Shown: piece after piece, positions 1 to 8,103 of the stretch | Layout: the number at the start of each line of letters is the position of its first letter | Position numbering within the stretch: position 1 is the stretch's first letter | From: Lujinxingia sediminis | Lineage (GTDB): Bacteria; Myxococcota_A; Bradymonadia; Bradymonadales; Bradymonadaceae | Length of the DNA stretch: 64,000 nt | NCBI RefSeq assembly: GCF_004005565.1 | Contig: NZ_SADD01000004.1 | Span: 124,001 to 188,000 of the forward strand | Direction of reading: 5' to 3' | Program-made: the position numbers and the translations under genes | The notes under the pieces: generated by a model | The model's database searches: none | Told to the model about the DNA's origin: nothing | Seen by the model: only the letters and a program-made list of their open reading frames with translations

Positions 1-410
1 TAGCCGGAAGTGGTCTTTCGCTGCAGGCGCACCGATTCGGTGGCAGCCTGACGGACGACCCGCAAAGAGCTTCCCCGGGCCAGAAAGGCGCAGGCCAACT
101 TCACGCCTCCCGAGGCTTTAAACACGCGATCTTCGAGCGCTGCAGCCTGGGCCGGATAGAGGCAGAGCACCAGCAGGTCCTGGACATCGGACGCCCCTAC
201 CCCCGCCGGCAGCTCCAAGACCTGGAGGGGCTCATCGATGCGCACTCGCGCCGGGCGGCTCTGAGCGAGAACCCCCTGAAAGATTAGCTCCTGAAGTTGC
301 ATACGCTCTGGCTCGACAGTCCCGAGAGGGAGGAAGACCGCTTTGCTGACAGGGGCAATGATACGTCGGGGCAGCCAGATGGGTAAAGGAGCAACGCGGC
401 GCCCCGGCAT
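1..410 (-). CDS. Hypothetical protein, partial (runs off the left edge)
   Basis: The minus strand is open without stops from an ATG at 410 to the window edge (136 codons), with GC-rich third positions like neighbouring genes. An internal ATG at 302 is an alternative start. The visible part has a short basic, proline-rich N-terminus followed by a leucine/valine-rich stretch (VLELPAGVGASDVQDLLVL). I recognise no family or catalytic motif. It lies downstream of rplS and its terminator hairpin, so it is probably a separate transcription unit. The start has no obvious Shine-Dalgarno sequence. Coding status rests on the long open frame and codon pattern only. Confidence 0.42.
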   Translation of the reverse strand, partial: MPGRRVAPLPIWLPRRIIAPVSKAVFLPLGTVEPERMQLQELIFQGVLAQSRPARVRIDEPLQVLELPAGVGASDVQDLLVLCLYPAQAAALEDRVFKASGGVKLACAFLARGSSLRVVRQAATESVRLQRKTTSG

Positions 411-423
411 CGGGGTCAAGAAA

Positions 424-459
424 TGACAACGCCCACGGCCAGTGCCGTGGGCGTTGTCC
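424..459 (-). terminator. Hairpin terminator after rplS
   Basis: A perfect 13-bp inverted repeat (arms 427-439 and 444-456, 4-nt loop) lies about 50 nt past the rplS stop on the minus strand. It is followed there by a short T-containing stretch (TCATTT). The U-tract is weak, so termination may be partial. Confidence 0.6.
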
Positions 460-506
460 GACCCCGGAGGCGATGCGCGCATCAGGCGGCTGCATCGCCC
501 TGAATC

Positions 507-866
507 TTAAAGCCCGCCCTTGCGCGCGCGCTTGGTGCGAATCCGGGCGCTCTTGCCGGCGCGCTCGCGCAGGTAGTAGAGCTTGGCGCGACGCACGCGA
601 CCGATCGAGGCGACCTCGATCTTCTCGATGCGCGGGCTGTGGATCGGGAAGATACGCTCCACGCCAACACCGTTGGAGATCTTGCGCACGGTCACGGTCT
701 CTTCGACGCCGGCGCCGCTGCGGCCAAGCACCACGCCTTCGTAAACCTGGACGCGCTCTTTTTCGCCTTCGCGAATGAGCAGGTGGACGCGGACGGTGTC
801 GCCAGGACGGAAGTCCGGGTGATCTTCACGCAGGTGAGCTGCGGCGATTTTCTTGAGCAATTCCAT
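507..866 (-). CDS. rplS: 50S ribosomal protein L19
   Basis: The 119-residue product is full length for bacterial L19. It carries the family's recognisable segments: [17 protein letters not shown] near residues 18-34, QVYEGVVL, the [19 protein letters not shown] core and the [12 protein letters not shown]-terminal signature followed by a basic tail. L19 binds 23S rRNA at the 30S/50S interface. In many bacteria rplS ends the rpsP-rimM-trmD operon. Here the rest of that operon lies about 13 kb away on the opposite strand, so rplS has its own upstream region and its own hairpin terminator. The ATG at 866 is the natural family start. Confidence 0.97.
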   Translation of the reverse strand: MELLKKIAAAHLREDHPDFRPGDTVRVHLLIREGEKERVQVYEGVVLGRSGAGVEETVTVRKISNGVGVERIFPIHSPRIEKIEVASIGRVRRAKLYYLRERAGKSARIRTKRARKGGL

Positions 867-1175
867 GACGCTTCTCCATCGTTCGAAATCAAAAAGGCCG
901 CCTCAAGACGCGAACTCCACGCCGTCCTCGGACCCGGCCGTACCGTTTAGCAAGTCGCTGACCGTCGCCATCAAGCGCCAGTCGAAAAGACCGGGTGAGA
1001 AATTCACCGGTCCTTTAGAGTCGGGGAGAACTAGCACCCCACGCCCAAGACTTCAAGTCCTTTTGATACGGGGGACACCAACCCGGGCACACGTCCTGGC
1101 GAGAACCTTGTCGCCGGAGGGCGATTCCGCCATAAAGACCGGGCGATGCCCTGTTTCTAAGGAGAACTCTCAGCG
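867..1175. other. Divergent intergenic region, rplS / SDR gene
   Basis: About 310 bases lie between two divergently transcribed genes, so promoters for both are expected here. I saw no convincing -10/-35 pair or convincing small ORF. A near-palindrome around 1048-1064 resembles part of a tRNA arm but cannot be folded into a tRNA. Confidence 0.4.
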
Positions 1176-2744
1176 ATGGCAACAAAGAAGACAACATCAG
1201 ATCGTCGGGCGATGGTGGTGGGAGCCGCCGGCGGGTTGGGCGTACACCTGGTGCGCGCATTGAGTGAGGCCGGTTGGGAGGTTGTTGCGGTGGATCGCCG
1301 CGAGCTGACCGCGACCGGCAGGGAGTCGTTGCTCGAAGGCTCCCCAAACATCACCTGGCACCAGCTCGAAGGCCGCGATGAAGCGATCGGCGAGTTGATG
1401 GCGGGATGCCAGGCGGTGATCAACGCCGCGGCCACGGTGAACATCTCCGAGCCCTACCGTGCGCTGGCGTTAGACAACGTGGAGTTGCCTCGCCGGCTCT
1501 ACATGAGCGCACGTGATGCCGGCGTGGAGCAGGTCGTGCAGATCAGCTGCGCCTCGGTGTACGACGGCGAGCGCGGGGTTCGCACCGAAGACTCTCCGGT
1601 CGACCCGTATAACGACTATGAACGCACCAAGATCGAGGCGGAGCACGAGCTGGAGGCGTTGCGCGCGGGCGGCGGTCCGGCGCTTACGATCCTGCGCCCC
1701 GGCCTGCTCTATGGGCCGGGCTGTACCGAGATGAGCGCGGGACTTGTGACGGTGGTGGCGATTCTTCGCGACCTTGCCAGCTACCTGCCCGGGCTTCGGG
1801 GCGGGCCGCGCACCAACTGGTGCCATGCGGCGGACGTGGCCAGTGCGGTGATGGTCGCGCTGACCCACCCCGAGGGACGCGACACGACCCTTAATGTGGG
1901 CGATGATACCGCGCTTAGCTTCGGCGAGGTGCTCACCTCGATCGCCGAGGGCTACGGCATCGACCTGGGCCCCTCGGTTCCCATGCCCACGGTGACCTTC
2001 TGGGCGATGGTCAGCCCGCTGATCGATAACGACTTTGCCTTCGGGCGGATGCGCGGTCTTCTGCGACTTTTGTGGAAGCGCATTCAGCGCGAACATAGGC
2101 TCAGCAGCCCGCTCAGGCCCCGACTCGACCGTAGCGCACTCTTCTACGTTCGCGAAGATGCGGTGATGGTCTCCGAGAAGTTGCGACAGCTGGGGTGGGC
2201 ACCGGCCTGGAAGGACTTTCGTCAGGGCATTGTCCCGACGATCCGCTGGTATCAGCAGGCCGGTTGGGTGCCTCGTTTTGATACGGAGGCGCTCCAGGAG
2301 CGGCGCGACGGTCGTGTGGGCAGTCAGTACACCTTTGAAGAGCAGGTCAGCGGAGAACTTGAAGGAAGCCGCCGAGTCAGCGAGGTTCGCGCCGCGCTGG
2401 TGGTCACCCTGGAGCAATGGCCCGCCCCGCCGATGCGACACGAGGGTTGTGTGGAGGGCACACTTTCGATCTCGGGCCTTGCCCTGGAAGCCCCCCTTCT
2501 GGGCACGGTCGTGCTCGACTACGGCCCTCTTCCCACGATGCGCTACGAATTTGGATTCAAAGATGACGAGGGACGCGCCCATCGCCTGAGCTTCACCCGC
2601 GCGATGACGCTGCCGCACCCTCTCTGCTCCTGGAGTTCGGCGCGTGGCGATCTCATCGATCAGTGGGGCGACACGCTTGGGCGCGTTACGCTCAACGATG
2701 AAGGTGAAGCCAGGCCACGCGCATGGCTGGGAGTACGCGCGTGA
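1176..2744 (+). CDS. NAD(P)-dependent epimerase/dehydratase (extended SDR) with extra C-terminal domain
   Basis: This 522-residue protein begins with an extended-SDR Rossmann fold. The nucleotide-binding GxxGxxG is at residues 16-22 (GAAGGLG) and the catalytic YxxxK pair is Y148/K152 with a serine-rich ISCAS segment upstream. The layout fits 3-beta-HSD/epimerase-like reductases. The fold normally ends near residue 350. The last ~150 residues (from about 370) form a separate module with the pattern EGTLSISG...GTVVLDYGPLPTMRYEFGF, which resembles from memory a domain accompanying GMC-type sterol oxidases and related bacterial lipid enzymes. The ATG is preceded by AAGGAGA about 10 nt upstream. 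The stop overlaps the likely GTG start of the next gene, implying translational coupling. The substrate is unknown; a lipid or sterol-like substrate is a guess from context. Confidence 0.8.
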   Translation: MATKKTTSDRRAMVVGAAGGLGVHLVRALSEAGWEVVAVDRRELTATGRESLLEGSPNITWHQLEGRDEAIGELMAGCQAVINAAATVNISEPYRALALDNVELPRRLYMSARDAGVEQVVQISCASVYDGERGVRTEDSPVDPYNDYERTKIEAEHELEALRAGGGPALTILRPGLLYGPGCTEMSAGLVTVVAILRDLASYLPGLRGGPRTNWCHAADVASAVMVALTHPEGRDTTLNVGDDTALSFGEVLTSIAEGYGIDLGPSVPMPTVTFWAMVSPLIDNDFAFGRMRGLLRLLWKRIQREHRLSSPLRPRLDRSALFYVREDAVMVSEKLRQLGWAPAWKDFRQGIVPTIRWYQQAGWVPRFDTEALQERRDGRVGSQYTFEEQVSGELEGSRRVSEVRAALVVTLEQWPAPPMRHEGCVEGTLSISGLALEAPLLGTVVLDYGPLPTMRYEFGFKDDEGRAHRLSFTRAMTLPHPLCSWSSARGDLIDQWGDTLGRVTLNDEGEARPRAWLGVRA

Positions 2745-3940
2745 GCACTCAACGCTTTGATCCCGGTCCCCTACCCTCGCTGCCCTCCTCGTATGAGCGG
2801 CGCCCCAGGCGCTTCGAACACATCGATGCGCAAACCTGGGAGAGCTGGCACTGGCAACACCAGAACCGTCTGCGGCGGCCCGAGCATTTTGAAGATGTTC
2901 TGGAGCTGAGCGCTGGCGAGCGCGAGGCTTTTCAGAAGAGCGCGCAGCGCTTTCGGGTAGCGGTCACGCCGCACTATGCGGCGTTGATGTCAGGTAGCAA
3001 TCCCGGCTGCGGCGTGCGCCAGCAGGGCCTTCCACAACCCGGCGAGCTTCGAAACTACGACTTTGAGCTTGAAGATCCCCTGGCCGAAGAGGCGCATATG
3101 CCGGTGCCGGGGATCACGCACCGTTATCCGGATCGAGTGCTCTTCTATGTCTCGCACCATTGCCCGGTGTACTGCCGGCATTGCACGCGCAAGCGCAAGG
3201 TCTCCGATCCGACCACCGCAGCGGCCCGCGACCAGCTCGCACAGGGGCTGGAGTACATTCGCACGACCCCCACGGCCCGCGACGTGGTGGTGAGCGGCGG
3301 CGATCCCTTGACGCTCTCCGACGAGCGACTCGGCGAGGTTTTAAGGGCGCTGCGCGCCATCGATCATGTGGAGGTGATTCGTCTGGGGACACGCAACCCG
3401 GTGACATTGCCGCAGCGCATCACCCCGGAGCTCTGTGAGATCCTGCGCGAGGTGCGCCCGGTCTACGTTCACACCCACTTCAACCATCCCGATGAGCTCA
3501 GCCAGGAGAGCGCCCGGGCGTTACGAATGCTCCTGGACGCAGGCTGCGTACTGGGCAACCAGATGGTGCTTTTACGTGGCGTTAACGATCGCCCCGAGAC
3601 GGTGATGGAGCTTAACCGCCAGCTCTTACGCCTGGGGTGTCGGCCCTACTACATGCTGCAATGCGATATGGCGCAGGGGATCTCCCACTTTCGCACCCCG
3701 CTTCAAACCGGGCTGACGATCATGAAGCATCTTCGCGGTCGCATCGGCGGGATGGGCGTACCCCACTTTGTGGTGGATTTGCCCGGAGGTGGCGGCAAGG
3801 TGGAGCTTGTGCCCGACCATATCGTGAGCACACGCGAATCGCCCTGGGGTCAGGTCGTCGCCTTCTCGAACTCCGAGGGCGAGCGCTTCGAGTTTGTCGA
3901 CGTCGACCCCACTCGCCTCGAGCGAGATGACGAGCGCTGA
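2741..3940 (+). CDS. kamA: Lysine 2,3-aminomutase family radical SAM protein
   Basis: This 399-residue radical SAM/PLP enzyme matches KamA in length. The [4Fe-4S]-binding CxxxCxxC is at Cys141, Cys145 and Cys148 (CPVYCRHC). The PLP-lysine motif PGGGGK sits near residue 353 in DLPGGGGKVELVP. SGGDPL and YVHTHFNHPDE are further family signatures. KamA interconverts L-lysine and L-beta-lysine; close relatives act on glutamate or on EF-P (EpmB), and the length favours KamA over the shorter EpmB. I chose the GTG at 2741, which overlaps the upstream TGA; an in-frame ATG at 2723 would add six residues. The 3' end overlaps the convergent esterase gene by about 90 bp. Beta-lysine as osmolyte or cell component is possible, but the true substrate is not shown by sequence. 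Confidence 0.88.
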   Translation: MSTQRFDPGPLPSLPSSYERRPRRFEHIDAQTWESWHWQHQNRLRRPEHFEDVLELSAGEREAFQKSAQRFRVAVTPHYAALMSGSNPGCGVRQQGLPQPGELRNYDFELEDPLAEEAHMPVPGITHRYPDRVLFYVSHHCPVYCRHCTRKRKVSDPTTAAARDQLAQGLEYIRTTPTARDVVVSGGDPLTLSDERLGEVLRALRAIDHVEVIRLGTRNPVTLPQRITPELCEILREVRPVYVHTHFNHPDELSQESARALRMLLDAGCVLGNQMVLLRGVNDRPETVMELNRQLLRLGCRPYYMLQCDMAQGISHFRTPLQTGLTIMKHLRGRIGGMGVPHFVVDLPGGGGKVELVPDHIVSTRESPWGQVVAFSNSEGERFEFVDVDPTRLERDDER

Positions 3941-4983
3941 TCGGGATGACGGGAAGCATCGGCGCGTTTGAGGACCTGCTCAAGAAAGCCGAGCAGCTCC
4001 TGCCAGTATGCCCTGCTGGAGGCTCGCCAGGGAAAGGCGTGAAAGCTGTGAAACTCCCCTTTGAAATAATGCGCTGAGGTGCGGGCACCGAGCCTTTGAG
4101 CGGCACGCTCCAGGCGTCGCGTATCATCCAGAAGGGGATCGGCGGTGCCCACGGCCGTGAAGAACGCGGGCATCACCCGTTGCGCCGACGTCATCGTCTC
4201 CAGCACAACGAGGGGGTCGACCAGAGGATGCGTCTCTGGATCGACAGTGCGCAGATATGCCTCGGAAGCCTCGTAGAGCTTATCGGTCACAAAGGCCGGA
4301 AGATCGCGCCGGCGCTCAAAACGCTGCGGATCGGAGACCTGCAGATAGCCGCAGGTGGGAATGATCGCCGTCGGCGCCGGGTACTCTTCGCTGAGGCTCC
4401 GCGCCCATCGCTCATGAAAGGGCTGAAGGTGTGCCACGCCCAGCGCCAGGGCCACATTGGCGCCGGATGATTCCCCGGCGACCACCCAGGGAAGCCCCTC
4501 GATGCTCAGCTCGCGACGATGGTCATGCATCCAGACCCTCGCCGCACGCGCATCTTCCAACGCCGCCGGATAAGGATGCTCGGGAGCAAGGCGGTAGTCG
4601 ATGGCGAAGACCACATATCCGTGGCGAGCCAGGATCCAGGGCATGGGCCAGTGGCTGTCTTTGGATCCAATGCGAAACCCGCCGCCATGAATATAGAGAA
4701 TCGCCGCGCGAGGACGCGCCCCCTGAGGGCGATAGATGTCGACGGCACCTGAATGGATGTTGTCCGAGTAGCGCTGATCGCGACAGACCTTGACCGGGAA
4801 ACGTTCTCGACCAAGATCAACGTCGATCAGCCCCATGGTGTGAAGGCCGGCGAAGGCGCTGCGAATCGCGGCCTCCGAGAGGGTGCGCTCCAGCCCCACC
4901 GGCACCACATGCTCTTGCAGTCGCCGCATCCAGCTGTACGTCGGCTGGTGCTGTGAGCGCTTTTTCGGGGTTTGCCTGCTCAT
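3850..4983 (-). CDS. Alpha/beta hydrolase, HSL-type (family IV) esterase/lipase
   Basis: The 377-residue protein has the hormone-sensitive-lipase oxyanion motif HGGG (YIHGGGFRIGS), the nucleophile elbow GESSG, a later Asp in GTADPLLDD and a catalytic His in KGEFHSFHAF. These make a complete Ser-Asp-His triad for an acyl-ester hydrolase, probably cytoplasmic because no signal peptide is seen. The frame is open further upstream to 5148, but the ATG at 4983 has GGAG just before it and begins the conserved part, so I chose it. About 35 C-terminal residues, rich in Ser/Arg, overlap the 3' end of kamA in antisense and are unlikely to belong to the fold. The gene is divergent from the acyltransferase at 5139. 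Confidence 0.82.
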   Translation of the reverse strand: MSRQTPKKRSQHQPTYSWMRRLQEHVVPVGLERTLSEAAIRSAFAGLHTMGLIDVDLGRERFPVKVCRDQRYSDNIHSGAVDIYRPQGARPRAAILYIHGGGFRIGSKDSHWPMPWILARHGYVVFAIDYRLAPEHPYPAALEDARAARVWMHDHRRELSIEGLPWVVAGESSGANVALALGVAHLQPFHERWARSLSEEYPAPTAIIPTCGYLQVSDPQRFERRRDLPAFVTDKLYEASEAYLRTVDPETHPLVDPLVVLETMTSAQRVMPAFFTAVGTADPLLDDTRRLERAAQRLGARTSAHYFKGEFHSFHAFPWRASSRAYWQELLGFLEQVLKRADASRHPDQRSSSRSRRVGSTSTNSKRSPSEFEKATT

Positions 4984-5090
4984 CGCTACTCCATGATGCA
5001 ACGCGTGAAGGACACCGAACACACTATCCAAAAGCCGTGCAAAACGAAGATAACGACGAAAACACCGAAGAAAAGTTAAAACCTGACAGA

Positions 5091-5109
5091 TTGAACACTT
5101 TTTGAACAC
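5091..5109 (+). promoter_or_regulatory. Direct repeat upstream of the acyltransferase gene
   Basis: TTGAACAC occurs twice (5091-5098 and 5102-5109), 11 bases apart, about one helical turn, inside an AT-rich stretch between the divergent esterase and acyltransferase genes. This is the pattern of a tandem regulator-binding site. No regulator can be named. Confidence 0.3.
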
Positions 5110-5138
5110 CCCTGCCACGCAGGGGTGGACGAGGAGCC

Positions 5139-5918
5139 ATGAAACCATCGATTTCCATCGACAGCTGGAGCGTCAAAGCGATTCGCCGGGCGCTCTCCCC
5201 CTTGCATCGCTACTTCGATGTGCAGCTGGAGGGCCTGGAGCATGTACCCGAGCAGGGGCCGGTGTTTCTTGTGGGTAACCACGCCTTGCTGGGTATCGAT
5301 AGCTTCGTGCTCTTTCCGGCACTGATGCGCCAGTTTGAACGGGTGCCGCGCGGCCTGGCGCTGCGCACGCTCTTTGACAACCCGGTGATGGGCAAGCTCC
5401 TGCACGAGGTGGGCATTGTGCCCGGCTCGCGCTCCAGCGGCGTGGCGCTGCTGCGCGGCGGTCAGATGGTCGTGACGTACCCCGGGGGAATGTCCGATTC
5501 GGTGAAGGGGCGCAACAAGCGCTACACCTTGCAGTGGCAGGAGCGTTGCGGATTTGCCCATGTGGCGCTTCGGGCCGGGGTCCCGGTGACGCCGGTGGCG
5601 GCGGTGGGGCCGGATGAGATCTTTCCGATCTTGAGCGATCGGGGGCTACTTCCGGTGAGTTTTCTCGGGGATCGCACGTCGCGGGCTCCGGCGTTCTTGC
5701 CGGTGGCTCGCCCGGTGCGCTGCGTATTTCGCTTCGGGAAACCGGTGCAACTTCCCGACCTTGGGAGCGCGCTGAACGCCGGCCAGGAGGTTCCCGAGTC
5801 GCTGATGCCTCAATGCTCGTTGTACGCGCGCGAGGTGGAGTCCGCGCTCGATCGTCTCATTCAGGACACGTTGCGGGACCACCCCAAACGCCTGCGTCTT
5901 CTGCCGCGCCGGGGATAA
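5139..5918 (+). CDS. Lysophospholipid acyltransferase-like protein (MGAT/DGAT-like LPLAT family)
   Basis: The 259-residue protein has the acyltransferase block I NHALLGID near residue 45, with five residues between His and Asp as in MGAT-like LPLATs rather than the four of PlsC. The later YPGGMSDSVKG block corresponds to the PGG acceptor-binding motif. PVTPVAAVGPDE and FGKPV complete the fold. The family moves an acyl group from acyl-CoA to a glycerolipid or alcohol acceptor at the membrane. GAGGAG lies just before the ATG. It neighbours an esterase and a GMC oxidoreductase, consistent with neutral-lipid or wax metabolism, but the acceptor is not established. It converges on the GMC gene with only 8 bases between the stops. 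Confidence 0.82.
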   Translation: MKPSISIDSWSVKAIRRALSPLHRYFDVQLEGLEHVPEQGPVFLVGNHALLGIDSFVLFPALMRQFERVPRGLALRTLFDNPVMGKLLHEVGIVPGSRSSGVALLRGGQMVVTYPGGMSDSVKGRNKRYTLQWQERCGFAHVALRAGVPVTPVAAVGPDEIFPILSDRGLLPVSFLGDRTSRAPAFLPVARPVRCVFRFGKPVQLPDLGSALNAGQEVPESLMPQCSLYAREVESALDRLIQDTLRDHPKRLRLLPRRG

Positions 5919-5926
5919 CTCGGAGC

Positions 5927-7489
5927 TCAGCGTGCCGGAAGCGTCGAGCGAAGCGCCCGGGCCACGCGCCGCCCGAAGGTGTAGATGGGAATCTGCGGCG
6001 GGCCACCGATCGAGGTCGGGAAGAGCGAGCCATCAGCCACGTAGAGCCCGCGCATCTGGTGGTGAGCGCCCCGGCTATTGACCACGCTTTTTCGGGGGTC
6101 TTCGCCCATCCACATCGTGGACATCGGGTGGACCGCGACCATCGAGGGGTTAAAGGGGCCAAGCGCGGCCCCTGTGAGCGCGTCGAGGTCTGCCGGAGAG
6201 TCGAGGAGACGAGGCGGGGAGGTCGGGATGATGACCTGTCGCGCACCGGCGGCGAAGAAGATACGGGCGGCCTCGCGCATTCCTAAGGCCACCTGGTTGA
6301 GTTCGGCGCGGTCAGGTCGGTAATGGATCTGCACCCGCTCGCCATCGCGGGGGCGCACATGGCCGCTGTAATGGTCGTGCACCATGGCGATGATCGCGGC
6401 CACGTTAGGGTAGAGGCGCATCATTGAGGCGTGGGCGGCACCAAATCCGGGCATCAAGCCCGCGGCGGCGCCCGGGTGCGCAAAGCCCGAGACCAGCCAG
6501 ACGCGCTGGTCGGCGTCGTGACCGAAGTTCAAAAACTCGGTGCATTCGGCCGATTGCGGCACCCCCTTCCACCCTTCAATCGTGTCGTCGAAGACGCCCA
6601 TCACAAAGGCACCGGGATGAATGTGCAGACGACGGCCGGTGAGACGATGCGGATCGGGAAGACCACTCTTGATGGCGAGCGCAGCGGAGTTTGTGGCGCT
6701 AGCCCCGAGCACAACACGCTCGGCGCGAACCTCAAAAGGTTGAAGCTCCGCGCCGCTCTGCGGGTCGATGGCGCGGCCAGCCACGCCGCAGACCTGGCGG
6801 CCGCGCGTTAAAATGCGATCGACGCGGGCGTGAACCAGCGCGCGCCCTCCGGCCGCGAGCGCGGGAGGAATCAGCACTTTGGCGGCGTTCTGTTTGCCGT
6901 TATTGGGGCATCCGAGCTCGCACATACCCGAGCGCTGACAGCCCTGGCGGTTCTGAGAGAGCACGGCGTGCTGGTAGCCCAGCGCGCGCGCGCCGCGGAA
7001 GAGCGCATCGTTGTTGGCGTTGATGCGGTCCTGAGGCACCGGATGCACGTCGAGAAGCTCCTCGACGCTATTGAAGTCGGCCTGCAGTTCGGCGCCCAGA
7101 TCTTCGACGCCCTGCTCTCTCCAGATGTCCAGAATGGGATCGGGCAACCTCTTGCAGAGGTTGGTGTTATGCAGCGTCGATCCTCCCACGCCCTTGCCCT
7201 GCATCACGGTGATGGCCTGGTCGACGGTGCCACGCGAGGCCCCCTCCATGAAGAGTTTTGGGAGCATCACCTCTTCGCGGCAGCGCATATCTTCGGGGGC
7301 AAAGTAGTCACCGAGCTCCACGCCAATGACGTCAACGCCGGCGATGGCCAGATCATGAAAGGCCATGCCGCCACCGGCGCCCAAACCCACGACAACCACA
7401 TCGGCCTGCAACCGAAGTGCGGAGCTGCTGGCGGCCGCGGAGGTCATGCCGTCAGGAAGGCTGCGGCGCCTTGCATCGTCGCGTGTCAT
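5927..7489 (-). CDS. GMC family FAD-dependent oxidoreductase
   Basis: The 520-residue flavoprotein has an N-terminal FAD-binding GxGxxG at about residues 35-40 (VVGLGAGGG), the GMC signature GGSTLHNTNLCKR near residue 100, and a cysteine cluster CQRSGMCELGCPNNGKQ near residue 187, common in long-chain-alcohol/sterol-oxidase-like GMC enzymes. The C-terminal VAVHPMSTMWMG and LYVADGSLFPTSIGGPPQ segments hold the catalytic His and the FAD-contacting GMC-C region. Such enzymes oxidise alcohols, sugars or sterols; the substrate is unknown. The start ATG overlaps the stop of the upstream gene by 4 bp (ATGA), so the two are translationally coupled. GGAG precedes the start by about 6 nt. Confidence 0.88.
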   Translation of the reverse strand: MTRDDARRRSLPDGMTSAAASSSALRLQADVVVVGLGAGGGMAFHDLAIAGVDVIGVELGDYFAPEDMRCREEVMLPKLFMEGASRGTVDQAITVMQGKGVGGSTLHNTNLCKRLPDPILDIWREQGVEDLGAELQADFNSVEELLDVHPVPQDRINANNDALFRGARALGYQHAVLSQNRQGCQRSGMCELGCPNNGKQNAAKVLIPPALAAGGRALVHARVDRILTRGRQVCGVAGRAIDPQSGAELQPFEVRAERVVLGASATNSAALAIKSGLPDPHRLTGRRLHIHPGAFVMGVFDDTIEGWKGVPQSAECTEFLNFGHDADQRVWLVSGFAHPGAAAGLMPGFGAAHASMMRLYPNVAAIIAMVHDHYSGHVRPRDGERVQIHYRPDRAELNQVALGMREAARIFFAAGARQVIIPTSPPRLLDSPADLDALTGAALGPFNPSMVAVHPMSTMWMGEDPRKSVVNSRGAHHQMRGLYVADGSLFPTSIGGPPQIPIYTFGRRVARALRSTLPAR

Positions 7490-8103
7490 CGGCGCTCCGC
7501 GGGCACGCCCGGGTTACCCGAGAGGCTGTAGCCGATGGCCGGCCAGAGCTGCGGACGCGTGTAATAGCCCATCATGCACACCGATTTGAGCGCTTTGAAC
7601 ATCGCCCGCGCCGGCATCAGGGGGGATGCCTCCAGGCTGAGCAGAAAGCGGTCGATCTCGTCATCACTCAGGTGAGTAAGGCGGCGGCGACGCGGCCCGA
7701 AGGCATAGGGGGCGTACTCCAGGATGGCGATCATCGACTGCAGTTCTTCCTGGGTCGTGGCCGGCATCCCCCCGATGAAAAGCAGCGCAGCATCCAGCGC
7801 ACCGCACGCCCGCACATCGGGGAAGTCCGCGTCGTCAGCGGCGCACACACGCGCCATCGCACGCTCCAGAGTCTCACTAAGCCAGGGAGGAATTGCGCCG
7901 GGCATCGGCGGCGAGTTGTTGCTCAGGCGCGCCAAAAGCCGCCCGGTGCGCACCAGTCCCATGGTCTGCATACGGGCCATAAGCAGCTCGGGTTTATCGC
8001 CTAAAACGCCGCGCAGAAATGAGACCACAGAAGCCTTCCATGCTGGAGGTGAGATGTTGGTCGCGCCGCTCCCCCGTTCAGGGATCGGAGACGTAGGAGC
8101 CAT
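7486..8103 (-). CDS. Probable small partner subunit of the GMC oxidoreductase (gluconate-2-dehydrogenase subunit 3-like)
   Basis: The 205-residue protein is coupled to the GMC oxidoreductase through a 4-bp start/stop overlap. Its helical character, the L-S/T-D-E-I-D-R-F-L-L-S-L segment and the C-terminal MGYYTRPQLWPAIGY segment resemble the small proteins that accompany membrane-associated GMC dehydrogenases (gluconate 2-dehydrogenase subunit 3 type). No twin-arginine or other export signal is evident. The start is uncertain: the ATG at 8103 makes the gene overlap the 3' end of rlpA by 26 bp, and a downstream GTG is possible. The role as partner of the flavoprotein is inferred from coupling and weak similarity. 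Confidence 0.66.
   Translation of the reverse strand: MAPTSPIPERGSGATNISPPAWKASVVSFLRGVLGDKPELLMARMQTMGLVRTGRLLARLSNNSPPMPGAIPPWLSETLERAMARVCAADDADFPDVRACGALDAALLFIGGMPATTQEELQSMIAILEYAPYAFGPRRRRLTHLSDDEIDRFLLSLEASPLMPARAMFKALKSVCMMGYYTRPQLWPAIGYSLSGNPGVPAERR

Noticed and set aside
1020-1090. tRNA-like segment (near-palindrome around TTCAAGTCC, then ACACCA)
   Set aside because: The T-arm does not pair, and there is no matching acceptor 5' strand at the right distance on either strand.
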